A DNA stretch of 17,529 nt, taken from contig SBFY01000195.1 in assembly GCA_006227085.1 (NCBI GenBank), forward strand, positions 1 through 17,529, given 5' to 3'. Positions 5,005 through 13,196 of this stretch are shown piece by piece. Numbering within the stretch: the stretch's first letter is position 1; every line of letters begins with the position of its first letter. This stretch comes from Gammaproteobacteria bacterium (lineage in GTDB: Bacteria; Pseudomonadota; Gammaproteobacteria; Pseudomonadales; M0112). Below the pieces are notes generated by a model. It searched no databases. It was not told the origin of the DNA and worked only from the letters and a program-made list of their open reading frames with translations. The position numbers and the translations under genes are program-made.

Positions 5005-6801
5005 TTACCCTTGCTGCAAGGGCCAGAACAGCGGCACCAGCAAGACTATCATCAGTAGCACAATCAGGTTCAGCGGTATGCCTAACCTGAAAAAATCACG
5101 GAAATGGTAGCCGCCTGCGTTATACACAAATGTATTGGTCTGATAACCGATTGGTGTGGCAAAACTGGCACTCGCAGCAATCATCACAGCAATCAACAAA
5201 GGCCTGGGATCAATACCCAGCACCTGTGCAATTTCAATAACGATTGGGACCATCAATACGGCGACCGCATTATTACTGATGATTTCTGTCATGACAGATG
5301 TCACTAACGCAATCAATGCCAACACCAACAACGGATGAACACCGATGCCAAATTGCATCGCGAATTCACCGAATGCATGCACGATGCCTGCACGCTCCAT
5401 GGCAATACTGATCGCCAACATCCCAAGAATCAGGGTGATAATCTGCCACTCCACGGATTTGTAGGCATCATCGATATCGAGACAACCACCCAATACAACA
5501 ATGGCTGCGCCAATCATGGCCAATCCTTCAATCGGCATCACCTTGAATGCGGCCAACACCATGACCGCAATCGCAGTCGTCAATGCTAACCAGGCGCGAT
5601 CTCTTTTCAATGCCTTGCTGCTGGCCACGCCAATAGCTAACAAGTCGCCGTTATCGACGAAACGACGGATTTGCTCCGGCGATCCTTCAATCAGGAGGAC
5701 ATCACCGACATCCAGCTGGAAATCATCGAAATGATCCACAATATTCATATTCTTGCGATGCACGCCCAGCACGTGGATGCCATAACGTGCCGTGATATCG
5801 AGATCGCGCATCGGGCGATGGCTGTAACGGGATGAGCGACCCACAATCACTTCCATCATTGCGGCACTGGATGAATGACCGGATGATTCAACAGGCGTGC
5901 GCAAGGCTGTGGTCATCGACAACCCCAAGCCTTTTAACTCCATCACATCCGGCAGTGACCCCTGGATCAACAATCGATCACCTGCTTCCAGCAAGAAGCC
6001 TGCATCAGGATCCGCTACCAAGGCGTCCTCGCGAAAGACCAGAAGCGAATCCAGCTCACCCTTCGCAACCTGCAAATCCTCCAGCCGCCGCCCGATCAGC
6101 GGCGACGATGCTGGCACCTGCAACTCGGCGCTGTATTGACGCCGGCCCAGGCTTCCCAATTGCTGAGACAGGGTTTCACGATCCGGTAACAGTCTCTGGC
6201 CGAAGACAGCCATGAACAGCAGACTGACTGCCGCAATCGCCAAAGCCGGCAAGGTTAATTCAAACATGCCGAAAGGCTCCATGCCGGCTTTACGCGCCAT
6301 GCCATCAACCAGGATATTGGTGGATGTGCCCACCATGGTTGTGATGCCGCCCAGGATGGTTGCATAAGATAACGGGATCAACAGCTTGGAAGGCTTCATG
6401 CCTCGGCTGTTAGCCAAGGTCACCGCCACCGGCGTCAGGATCATGACTACCGGCGTATTATTGATGAATGCCGATAGCACAACCGCCGTCACCATTAACA
6501 CGATCATGACCTGGCGAGGCGAGGTACCCGCATGACGGGATAATACCGCCCCTAATGCCGCCACCACACCGGTACGTTCCAGTGCTGCTGAAATCACGAA
6601 TAAGCAGGCGATGGTCGCAGGAGCGCTGTTGCTGAAAACTCCCAGCACATCCCCGGGATTAAGCTGGCCGCCAGCCAGCAGCACAGCCACAGCCACGGCA
6701 ACCGCAAGGTCGGCGCGCACTTTTTCCAACACGAAACTGGCAAACAAACCCACCAGCACTGCTGTCACGAACCACGCGTCCCAACCCCATGCCATCGCCA
6801 T
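5005..6801 (-). CDS. SLC13/DASS-family permease with two RCK_C (TrkA-C) domains
   Basis: The product is 598 residues: an N-terminal membrane half (about 1-200) with INNTPVVMIL at 113-122 and GTSTN at 158-162, two soluble RCK_C domains (about 215-300 and 310-395; IGRRLEDLQ and MRDLDITARYGIHVLGV open each), then a second membrane half with IISNNAVAVLMVP. This layout is typical of SLC13-type anion transporters, often sulfate or dicarboxylate uptake driven by sodium. The substrate cannot be told from sequence. ATG at 6801 was chosen because AGGA lies 6 nt upstream; a GTG at 6846 would add 15 residues with no ribosome site. It lies 118 nt after the glycosyltransferase gene on the same strand. Confidence 0.9.
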   Translation of the reverse strand: MAMAWGWDAWFVTAVLVGLFASFVLEKVRADLAVAVAVAVLLAGGQLNPGDVLGVFSNSAPATIACLFVISAALERTGVVAALGAVLSRHAGTSPRQVMIVLMVTAVVLSAFINNTPVVMILTPVAVTLANSRGMKPSKLLIPLSYATILGGITTMVGTSTNILVDGMARKAGMEPFGMFELTLPALAIAAVSLLFMAVFGQRLLPDRETLSQQLGSLGRRQYSAELQVPASSPLIGRRLEDLQVAKGELDSLLVFREDALVADPDAGFLLEAGDRLLIQGSLPDVMELKGLGLSMTTALRTPVESSGHSSSAAMMEVIVGRSSRYSHRPMRDLDITARYGIHVLGVHRKNMNIVDHFDDFQLDVGDVLLIEGSPEQIRRFVDNGDLLAIGVASSKALKRDRAWLALTTAIAVMVLAAFKVMPIEGLAMIGAAIVVLGGCLDIDDAYKSVEWQIITLILGMLAISIAMERAGIVHAFGEFAMQFGIGVHPLLVLALIALVTSVMTEIISNNAVAVLMVPIVIEIAQVLGIDPRPLLIAVMIAASASFATPIGYQTNTFVYNAGGYHFRDFFRLGIPLNLIVLLMIVLLVPLFWPLQQG

Positions 6802-6919
6802 GATGCTTCCTGGAAAGTACCCAAAACCGGCGCACAATACGGGCACCCCCAGGAATCGTCCAAGACTCTTTTATTGGAAGTTAATAACCAAAATACATAA
6901 GCCGGCCTGCCGACGCCGC

Positions 6920-8428
6920 CTATTCTTGTGCGGGGCATTCAAAGGGACGATCAAACACGACTACATGCCGCTGCAACCATTGCTGGTTGGCATGGGCAAT
7001 CACCAACTCCCTTGGTAATAGTGGCCGCAAGGCATCCACATTCACGATATACATCCAGTAGTGACCACCAATGCCGGGCAGTTGTTCGCACAGCCGTTCC
7101 CAATGCAGCTGCTGGACCGGCATATTTCCCTGTGTCAGGAAATGCACAATCCTCGGCCGGTCGGTCAACATGACCCAACCTTCTGCGGGCACGTGTTCTC
7201 TCGCAAATTGCGCCAACGCCAGATCGGTGTTTACCGCATTCGCCATGCTCATGTTTGCATAGAACACACCTGGATTGGCTGGCAGGCGAATCGTGCCATA
7301 ATCGGATACCCAGTTTGCATTGGCGACAAACAAGGATACGCCTGACAGGATAACCACCAGCATGCAACCGGCCCATACCGCCTTGACCCATCGTCCAGCA
7401 GCGTGAACGGCAAACACGGTTGCCATCAACAGCAGCGGCCAGGCAGGCGATAACAAACGCACATCCACCGGGTCAAACGCCCGCAAGCTGCGCAAGCACA
7501 CCAAGGCACCGGCATACACCAGCACAAGGAACAGCATCAGCAACAACCATGGACGGCCAGTCGTCGCTGCGCATGGTTTGCGGAATACCGCCCATGCCAG
7601 CAACAGGCAGAGCAACACCAGTACGACCCATCCACCCGCATAGAAAGACAACACGTCGATCGTCGACTGGATATTGGCAACCCAACCACTATCCGATGGC
7701 AAACGCGCCTGACCGGTAAGGAAACCGGACAAGCGGAGATTCCTTGCCAGCAGCACACCCACCAACAAGAGGTACAACATGGCTCCCAACACATAAACAG
7801 GCCACCACGAACGCTGGGCGCGGGTTTGGATAATGGATGGCAGCAACATGAGCAAAAACACGACACCGATATAGCGGACCCAAACCAACAGCGCGAGTGC
7901 CACTATCATGCCAAGCAGGTAACCACGGGATGATCGCTGGTTGGTATTGATGCAAGCCAGGTGTTGCACACAGCACCAGGTCGCCAGCATCAGCACCGCC
8001 AAAAATACCGTTTCACTCCAGGCGTGCGAGAACACAACCAGGATGGGGATGCTGGACAACAAGGCGGCGGAGGCCAGCGTCGCCACCCATGTACCCGCAA
8101 CCGGCTGCAGCAGGCTATAGAACACCGCCAACACAAAGAACAGGCCCAGCATGGATAGCATGGCCGCTGCCACGGGTATGTCCATGCCCAAACAAGCCAA
8201 TGATCCGAGCAAGGCCGGATACAGCGGCGGCCAGACAGTCATCGGTGCCAGCGTATTTGGCCATGGGGTGTAGTTGGTCAACACCAGCCCTTCACCGGAC
8301 TGGAGATGCTTCGCCGTCTCAAAATACGCGAGCGAATCCGGTGTGGTGTTAGGGCCAAAAGGGGTCAACATCAGCAGGAAAACAGGAACACACAACAGGA
8401 GGATGAAAAACGGGATATGTTGGCGCAT
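6920..8428 (-). CDS. GT-C (family 39/ArnT-like) membrane glycosyltransferase
   Basis: The product is 502 residues and strongly hydrophobic, with about ten membrane spans and a C-terminal soluble tail. The first helix is followed by GPNTTPDSLAYFETAK, whose D31 sits where GT-C enzymes keep the catalytic aspartate in the first periplasmic loop. Such enzymes move a sugar from a lipid-linked donor to protein, lipid A or polysaccharide; donor and acceptor are unknown here. The ATG has GGGGGAAGG just upstream. It begins 16 nt after the trpC stop on the same strand, so it may be expressed as the last gene of the trp operon, though no functional link to tryptophan is known. Confidence 0.8.
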   Translation of the reverse strand: MRQHIPFFILLLCVPVFLLMLTPFGPNTTPDSLAYFETAKHLQSGEGLVLTNYTPWPNTLAPMTVWPPLYPALLGSLACLGMDIPVAAAMLSMLGLFFVLAVFYSLLQPVAGTWVATLASAALLSSIPILVVFSHAWSETVFLAVLMLATWCCVQHLACINTNQRSSRGYLLGMIVALALLVWVRYIGVVFLLMLLPSIIQTRAQRSWWPVYVLGAMLYLLLVGVLLARNLRLSGFLTGQARLPSDSGWVANIQSTIDVLSFYAGGWVVLVLLCLLLAWAVFRKPCAATTGRPWLLLMLFLVLVYAGALVCLRSLRAFDPVDVRLLSPAWPLLLMATVFAVHAAGRWVKAVWAGCMLVVILSGVSLFVANANWVSDYGTIRLPANPGVFYANMSMANAVNTDLALAQFAREHVPAEGWVMLTDRPRIVHFLTQGNMPVQQLHWERLCEQLPGIGGHYWMYIVNVDALRPLLPRELVIAHANQQWLQRHVVVFDRPFECPAQE

Positions 8429-8444
8429 GATCCTTCCCCCCTGT

Positions 8445-9245
8445 CTATGCGAAGAACAATTCCTTCAACTTCTCACCGGGTTCGCCGGCACGCATGAATG
8501 CCTCGCCCACCAGGAATGCGTGCACATCACGCGCGCGCATGGCAGCCACATCATCGCGGGTATGGATGCCACTTTCGGTGACCACGATACGGTCAGCGGG
8601 AATGTGCGGCAACAACTGGTACGTTGTTTCCAATGTGACATCGAACGTATGCAGGTTGCGGTTATTGATGCCAACCAGGGTCTGGCCACTGTCGAGGGCG
8701 ACATCGAGCTCTGCACGATCATGCACTTCAACCAACACATCAAGCCCGATCTCATTGGCAAGCACGGATAAATCCAGCAGCTGCCTTGCATCAGCAAAGG
8801 CGGACACGATCAGCAGGATGCAATCAGCACCGATCGCGCGCGCTTCCCACACCTGGTATTCATCAATCAGGAAATCCTTGCGGATCACAGGCAGGCTGCA
8901 CGCTGCACGTGCTTGCTGCAAATACGCATCAGCGCCCTGGAAAAAATCAATGTCTGTTAACACGGATAAACAGGTCGCACCGCCTTGCGCATAACTGCGT
9001 GCAATCGCTGGCGGGTCAAAGTGTTCGCGGATCACGCCTTTGCTCGGTGAGGCTTTCTTGATTTCGGCGATCACCGCCGGGTCACCCCCTGCGATGCGTT
9101 GCTGTATGGCGGCCACAAACCCGCGCGCGGCTGGTTGTGCTTCGGCATCCGCTCGCACACTGGCCAAGGCACGGTGACGCATACGCCCGGCGACTTCTTC
9201 GCGCTTGCGATCCAGGATGCGCCGCAGGACGGTGGGCGTATTCAT
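8445..9245 (-). CDS. trpC: Indole-3-glycerol-phosphate synthase
   Basis: The product is 266 residues and a complete TIM barrel. It converts carboxyphenylamino-deoxyribulose phosphate to indole-3-glycerol phosphate. Catalytic landmarks are present: EIKKASPSKG (E61, K63), VIRKDF (K123), LVEVHD (E173), GINNRNL (N194, N195) and VTESGI (E224). It is monofunctional, with no fused TrpF domain. The start ATG overlaps the trpD stop (ATGA), so translation is coupled. The gene follows trpD as in Pseudomonas trpGDC. Confidence 0.97.
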   Translation of the reverse strand: MNTPTVLRRILDRKREEVAGRMRHRALASVRADAEAQPAARGFVAAIQQRIAGGDPAVIAEIKKASPSKGVIREHFDPPAIARSYAQGGATCLSVLTDIDFFQGADAYLQQARAACSLPVIRKDFLIDEYQVWEARAIGADCILLIVSAFADARQLLDLSVLANEIGLDVLVEVHDRAELDVALDSGQTLVGINNRNLHTFDVTLETTYQLLPHIPADRIVVTESGIHTRDDVAAMRARDVHAFLVGEAFMRAGEPGEKLKELFFA

Positions 9246-10270
9246 TCGGGCGCTGCCATCAACTGGGTTAACTGCACCAGCTCACGCAATTTTTCGCGCG
9301 CCTGCCCTGAAGCCATGACGTCTTGTGCCATCGCCACACCTTGTTGCCAATCCCGGGTCAGGCCAGCCGCATAAATGGCTGCACCGGCGTTCAGGGCCAC
9401 GATGTCGGCAGCGGCGCCAGCTTCACCACTGAGTGCGGACTCCACCAGCACCAGGCTGGCTTTGGCGTCCGCCACCACCAATGGCGCCAAGGACTGGCGC
9501 TGTATACCAAAGTCTTCCGGCGTGACGGTGTATTCATGCACCACGCCACCCTTCAATTCGGCAACATGGGTCGGCGCAGCAATACTGACTTCATCCAGCC
9601 CGTCGTCTGCATTCACCACCAACACATGCTCACTGCCCAAGGCATGCAACACATCTGCCAGTGGGCGCACGCGATCACGCGCAAACACACCCAGCACCTG
9701 GTTCGGGGCACCGGCTGGATTCGTCAGCGGACCCAGTACATTGAAAATCGTCCGCAAGCCCAGCTCACGGCGCGGGCCAATCGCATGCTTCATGGCACCG
9801 TGATGCTTGACCGCAAACAGGAAGCCCACACCCAGCTGGTCGATGCAGCGTGCCACTTGCTCGGGTGAAACATCAAGATTAACGCCTGCCGCTTCCAGCA
9901 GATCTGCACTGCCGCTTTTACTGGTCACGGAACGGTTGCCATGCTTCGCGACACGGCCACCGGCAGCCGCCACCACAAAGGCCGACGCTGTAGAGACATT
10001 GAAAATACCAGCACTGTCGCCACCCGTACCACAGGTGTCGACCACATGCTTGCCGCTGATCGTGACCCTGGTAGCCAGTTCGCGCATGACGCGGGCAGCG
10101 CCGGTAATTTCAGCAACGGTTTCGCCCTTCATGCGCAACGCCACCAGGAAGCCACCAATCTGTGCGGGCGTGGCGTCACCGGTCATGATGCGATGCATCA
10201 CTGATTTCATCTCTGACTCGGATAAATCCTTCCGGTCAACCAATCGGGCAATCGCGGCCTGCATATCCAT
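9242..10270 (-). CDS. trpD: Anthranilate phosphoribosyltransferase
   Basis: The product is 342 residues, normal for the family. It transfers phosphoribose from PRPP to anthranilate. The PRPP loop GTGGD (81-85) and KHGNRS (109-114) are intact, as is the metal-binding DE in GLDEVS. A helical N-terminal domain precedes the Rossmann-like core. ATG 10270 was chosen, overlapping the trpG stop as TGATG; GTG at 10273 would add one residue. It is not fused to trpG as in enteric bacteria. It is coupled on both sides within the trpE-G-D-C run. Confidence 0.97.
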   Translation of the reverse strand: MDMQAAIARLVDRKDLSESEMKSVMHRIMTGDATPAQIGGFLVALRMKGETVAEITGAARVMRELATRVTISGKHVVDTCGTGGDSAGIFNVSTASAFVVAAAGGRVAKHGNRSVTSKSGSADLLEAAGVNLDVSPEQVARCIDQLGVGFLFAVKHHGAMKHAIGPRRELGLRTIFNVLGPLTNPAGAPNQVLGVFARDRVRPLADVLHALGSEHVLVVNADDGLDEVSIAAPTHVAELKGGVVHEYTVTPEDFGIQRQSLAPLVVADAKASLVLVESALSGEAGAAADIVALNAGAAIYAAGLTRDWQQGVAMAQDVMASGQAREKLRELVQLTQLMAAPE

Positions 10271-10851
10271 CACGCGTCCCCCAGGAAGTTTTTCAGCAAG
10301 GCATGGCCGTGCTGGCTCAGGATCGACTCCGGATGGAACTGCACACCCTGGATCGGTAATTCGCGATGGCGCACACCCATGATCTCATCCATGTCGCCAT
10401 TGTCGTGTTGTGTCCATGCGGTGATTTCGAGGCAGTCAGGCAAGCTCTCCCGTTCAATCACCAGCGAGTGATAACGGGTTGCCTCAAACGGACTGGGCAA
10501 GCCACTGAACACACCCTGCCCGGCGTGATGCATCAACGAGGTTTTGCCATGCATCACTCGCCGGGCACGCACGATCTTGCCGCCGAAGGCCTGGCCGATG
10601 CTCTGGTGCCCCAGGCAAACACCAAGGATCGGTAACTTGCCGGCAAAGTGGCGAATCACTTCCAGCGAGATACCCGCTTCGGTCGGCGTGCAGGGGCCCG
10701 GGGAAATCACGATGCGCTCCGGTGCAAGCGCTTCAATATCCGCTACCGTGATCGCATCGTTGCGATGCACCTGCACATCCTGACCCAGCTCACCAAAGTA
10801 CTGGACGAGGTTGTAGGTGAACGAATCGTAGTTATCGATCATCAATAACAT
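10270..10851 (-). CDS. trpG: Anthranilate synthase component II, glutamine amidotransferase
   Basis: The product is 193 residues, a class I glutamine amidotransferase that supplies ammonia to TrpE. The opening MIDNYDSFTYNLVQYF is diagnostic of TrpG/PabA. The triad is C79 (LGVCLGHQ), H173 and E175 (QFHPES). ATG 10851 begins two bases after the trpE stop and has GGGGAGGG within the end of trpE as its ribosome site. The same subunit may also serve 4-aminobenzoate synthesis in bacteria that lack a separate pabA, which this window cannot show. Confidence 0.96.
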   Translation of the reverse strand: MLLMIDNYDSFTYNLVQYFGELGQDVQVHRNDAITVADIEALAPERIVISPGPCTPTEAGISLEVIRHFAGKLPILGVCLGHQSIGQAFGGKIVRARRVMHGKTSLMHHAGQGVFSGLPSPFEATRYHSLVIERESLPDCLEITAWTQHDNGDMDEIMGVRHRELPIQGVQFHPESILSQHGHALLKNFLGDA

Positions 10852-10853
10852 GA

Positions 10854-12344
10854 TCAGCCCTCCCCGCCAGCCATGGCCGCCGCACGCATCAGCGCGCGGG
10901 CCTTGTTCATGGTTTCCTTCCATTCCAGTGCCGGAACGGAATCGGCCACCACGCCCGCTCCCGCTTGTGCATACAGGCGGCCGCCCTTGATCACAGCAGT
11001 ACGGATAGCAATCGCGGTATCCATGTTGCCATTCCACGCCAGGTAGCCGACAGCGCCGCCATAGACGCCGCGTTTTTCCGGCTCCAGCTCATCGATGATT
11101 TCCATCGCACGCACTTTCGGCGCACCGCTCAAGGTGCCGGCGGGCAAGGTGGCACGTAGCACATCCATCGCCGTTTTGCCCGGCAGCAATTGGCCGGTGA
11201 CATTGGAGACGATGTGCATCACGTGGGAATAACGCTCGACCACCATGCGATCCGTGACCGTGACCGAGCCCATGTGGCTGATGCGGCCGACATCGTTACG
11301 CCCAAGGTCGATCAACATCAGATGCTCGGCAATTTCTTTCGGGTCAGCCAGTAATTCGGCTTCCAGCGCTTTGTCTTCTTCCTCGGTATACCCACGACGA
11401 CGCGTGCCTGCGATCGGCCGTACCGTGACTTCCCCGTCCTCAAGACGCGCGAGGATTTCTGGCGAAGAACCGACGATCTGGAAATCGCCAAGATCCAGCG
11501 TGTACATATAAGGCGACGGGTTCAGGCAACGCAGCGCACGATACAAATTCAGCGGCGGCGCAACAAACGGCACACTGAGGCGCTGGGCGATCACCACCTG
11601 CATGGTGTCACCGGCAAGGATGTATTCCTTGATGCGGTTCACCGCCTGCTCGAACTGTGGCTGCGGGAACGATGACTGGAAGCGCGCTTCACTGGCGGCA
11701 CCATCACGCCCTGCCGCCTGCAAGTCGACCGCGGGCAACTCCGGCACCGCACGACGCAATTGCTGTTGCAAGGCATCCAGCCGGGCTTCGCCCGCTGCCA
11801 GGGCATCTGCCTGTGAAGGATCCACCAGCACCACCAGGCTGAGGGTACCCGCCAGGTTATCGAACACCAGCACTTCCTCGGACACCATCAACACAATGTC
11901 CGGGCAGCCGAGGGGATCGGCCTTGGGAACCGAAGCCTGCAGGTGCGGCTCGACATAGCGCACTGCGTCATAGGCGAAGTAGCCCACCAGCCCACCGTGG
12001 AATGCTGGCACACCGTCAACGGGCGCCACCCGGTAACGCTGCTGGAACGCCTCGACAAAGGCCAGTGGGTCCGCTGCCTGCAATGACTCGGTCACCTGGC
12101 CATCCACACGAATGTCGACTTGTGAACCCCGTGCGGACAGCACCGTCCGGCATGGCAGGCCGATCATGGAGTAACGCCCCCATTTCTCGCCGCCCTGCAC
12201 GGATTCAAACAGATAGGTGTACGGCCCATGGGCCAGTTTCAGGTAACAGCTCAGCGGGGTATCGAGGTCCGCCAGCAAACGGCGAACCAACGGCACCCGG
12301 TTATAGCCCCGGGCAGCCAGATCTCGTAATTCTTCGGGAGTCAT
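10854..12344 (-). CDS. trpE: Anthranilate synthase component I
   Basis: The product is 496 residues. It makes anthranilate from chorismate with ammonia from TrpG. The N-terminal YLFESVQGGEKWGRYS segment forms the tryptophan feedback site. The chorismate-binding C-terminal half shows GSSPEIL, RPIAGTRRRG, LIDLGRNDVGR, GTLSGAPK and YAQAGAGVVADSVP. The start ATG 12344 has GAGGTG about 6 nt upstream. Tryptophan feedback inhibition of the enzyme is expected. Transcription probably starts from the promoter at 12485-12513, which would leave a leader of about 130 nt with operator-like and attenuator-like structure. Unlike P. aeruginosa as I recall it, no gph gene separates rpe from trpE. Confidence 0.97.
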   Translation of the reverse strand: MTPEELRDLAARGYNRVPLVRRLLADLDTPLSCYLKLAHGPYTYLFESVQGGEKWGRYSMIGLPCRTVLSARGSQVDIRVDGQVTESLQAADPLAFVEAFQQRYRVAPVDGVPAFHGGLVGYFAYDAVRYVEPHLQASVPKADPLGCPDIVLMVSEEVLVFDNLAGTLSLVVLVDPSQADALAAGEARLDALQQQLRRAVPELPAVDLQAAGRDGAASEARFQSSFPQPQFEQAVNRIKEYILAGDTMQVVIAQRLSVPFVAPPLNLYRALRCLNPSPYMYTLDLGDFQIVGSSPEILARLEDGEVTVRPIAGTRRRGYTEEEDKALEAELLADPKEIAEHLMLIDLGRNDVGRISHMGSVTVTDRMVVERYSHVMHIVSNVTGQLLPGKTAMDVLRATLPAGTLSGAPKVRAMEIIDELEPEKRGVYGGAVGYLAWNGNMDTAIAIRTAVIKGGRLYAQAGAGVVADSVPALEWKETMNKARALMRAAAMAGGEG

Positions 12345-12366
12345 TGAAGCACCTCAAACCAGTCAG

Positions 12367-12444
12367 ACAGCAAAAAACCCTTGCGCTCGCAAATCAGCGG
12401 CGCCATCGGGTCGCGGCCATCAGCCGGTCATGTGTTTTTGCTGT
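12367..12444 (-). promoter_or_regulatory. Attenuator-like structure in the trpE leader
   Basis: On the - strand, ACAGCAAAAA (12444-12435) is exactly complementary to TTTTTGCTGT (12376-12367), enclosing most of the leader frame. Just before the second arm, TTGC and GCAA (12392-12381) form a short stem followed by GGG and TTTTTT (12377-12372), like a weak intrinsic terminator. The long-range pairing would use up the T run and so compete with the terminator. Ribosome position on the leader could decide between them. Confidence 0.38.
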
Positions 12445-12450
12445 TGGCAT
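12394..12450 (-). CDS. Possible trp leader peptide (18 aa)
   Basis: This frame opens at the first ATG after the predicted trpE transcription start and encodes MPTAKTHDRLMAATRWRR, with a single Trp codon third from the end. A weak AGG lies 5 nt before the ATG. The stop is followed by a small hairpin, GGG and six T. Classical trp leaders carry two or more Trp codons, so the case is suggestive only. Confidence 0.35.
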   Translation of the reverse strand: MPTAKTHDRLMAATRWRR

Positions 12451-12458
12451 GGGTGCCT

Positions 12459-12503
12459 GGAACCTGTCAGGGGAACAGGTTCCCATCATAGGTTTTGGGA
12501 ACC
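12459..12503 (-). promoter_or_regulatory. Operator-like overlapping dyads at the trpE promoter
   Basis: Reading the - strand, GGTTCCC (12503-12497) is inverted at GGGAACC (12484-12478), straddling the -10 element. GGAACCTGT (12483-12475) is again inverted at ACAGGTTCC (12467-12459), a perfect 9-bp dyad with a 7-nt loop. The middle arm can pair with either partner. Three spaced copies around a promoter suggest repressor binding, or alternative RNA hairpins at the 5' end of the message. Confidence 0.45.
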
Positions 12504-12513
12504 CAAAGCACAA
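12485..12513 (-). promoter_or_regulatory. Sigma-70-like promoter for trpE
   Basis: On the - strand TTGTGC (12513-12508) and TATGAT (12490-12485) are separated by exactly 17 nt. The -10 matches five of six consensus bases and the -35 begins TTG. Transcription would start near 12478, about 130 nt before trpE. Confidence 0.5.
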
Positions 12514-12532
12514 TGGCCAATCAGGTGCTGTC

Positions 12533-13195
12533 TCACGCCAGGGCCTTGCGCATTTCCTTGATCGCCTGCCCATAATCCGGCGCATTGAAGATCGCCGAGC
12601 CCGCCACAAAGGTATCAGCCCCGGCATCGGCAATGTCACGGATGTTGGCAGCGGTCACGCCGCCGTCAATTTCCAGACGGATATCGCAGCCGCTGGCATC
12701 GATCATCTGGCGCGCTTCCCGCAGCTTGCCCAGCGTGGCCGGGATAAACTTCTGGCCACCAAAGCCGGGGTTGACCGACATCAGCAGGATCATATCGAGC
12801 TTGTCCATCACATAGCGCGCGGCATCAAGGCCCGTGGCTGGATTGAACACCAGGCCGGCCTTGCAACCGAGGCTGCGAATCAACTGCAGTGAGCGATCCA
12901 CGTGCGCGCTCGCTTCCGGGTGGAAGGTGATGTAGGTCGCGCCGGCATCAGCAAACATACGAATCAATTCGTCAACCGGAGTGACCATCAAATGCACATC
13001 GATCGGCGCGGTGATGCCGTGATCACGCAGCGCCTTGCAGACCATCGGTCCGATGGTGAGGTTCGGCACATAGTGATTATCCATCACATCGAAGTGCACC
13101 CAATCCGCACCGGCCTTGAGCACGGCATTGACTTCATCACCCAGGCGGGCGAAATCGGCAGAGAGGATGGAAGGAGCGATGCGGTAATCGGTCAT
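12533..13195 (-). CDS. rpe: Ribulose-phosphate 3-epimerase
   Basis: The product is 220 residues, a TIM barrel that interconverts ribulose 5-phosphate and xylulose 5-phosphate. The opening IAPSILSADFARLGDEV is diagnostic. Metal and catalytic residues are in place: H34 and D36 (VHFDVMDN), H68 (VHLMV) and D177 (EIDGGV), with the phosphate loop NPGFGGQ. ATG 13195 was chosen because it follows the upstream SRPBCC stop by one base; an earlier in-frame ATG would overlap that gene. It is probably read from the amgK side. trpE lies 188 nt downstream with its own promoter. Confidence 0.96.
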   Translation of the reverse strand: MTDYRIAPSILSADFARLGDEVNAVLKAGADWVHFDVMDNHYVPNLTIGPMVCKALRDHGITAPIDVHLMVTPVDELIRMFADAGATYITFHPEASAHVDRSLQLIRSLGCKAGLVFNPATGLDAARYVMDKLDMILLMSVNPGFGGQKFIPATLGKLREARQMIDASGCDIRLEIDGGVTAANIRDIADAGADTFVAGSAIFNAPDYGQAIKEMRKALA

Positions 13196-13196
13196 G

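Noticed and set aside
6802..6919. AT-rich patch upstream of the SLC13 gene as a promoter, or a terminator after the glycosyltransferase gene
   Set aside because: No -35/-10 pair with acceptable spacing and no stem followed by a T run could be supported by eye.
12002..12892. A 296-codon + strand frame crossing the trpE start, the leader region and rpe
   Set aside because: It spans two clearly recognised genes on the other strand and their regulatory gap, and shows no domain of its own.
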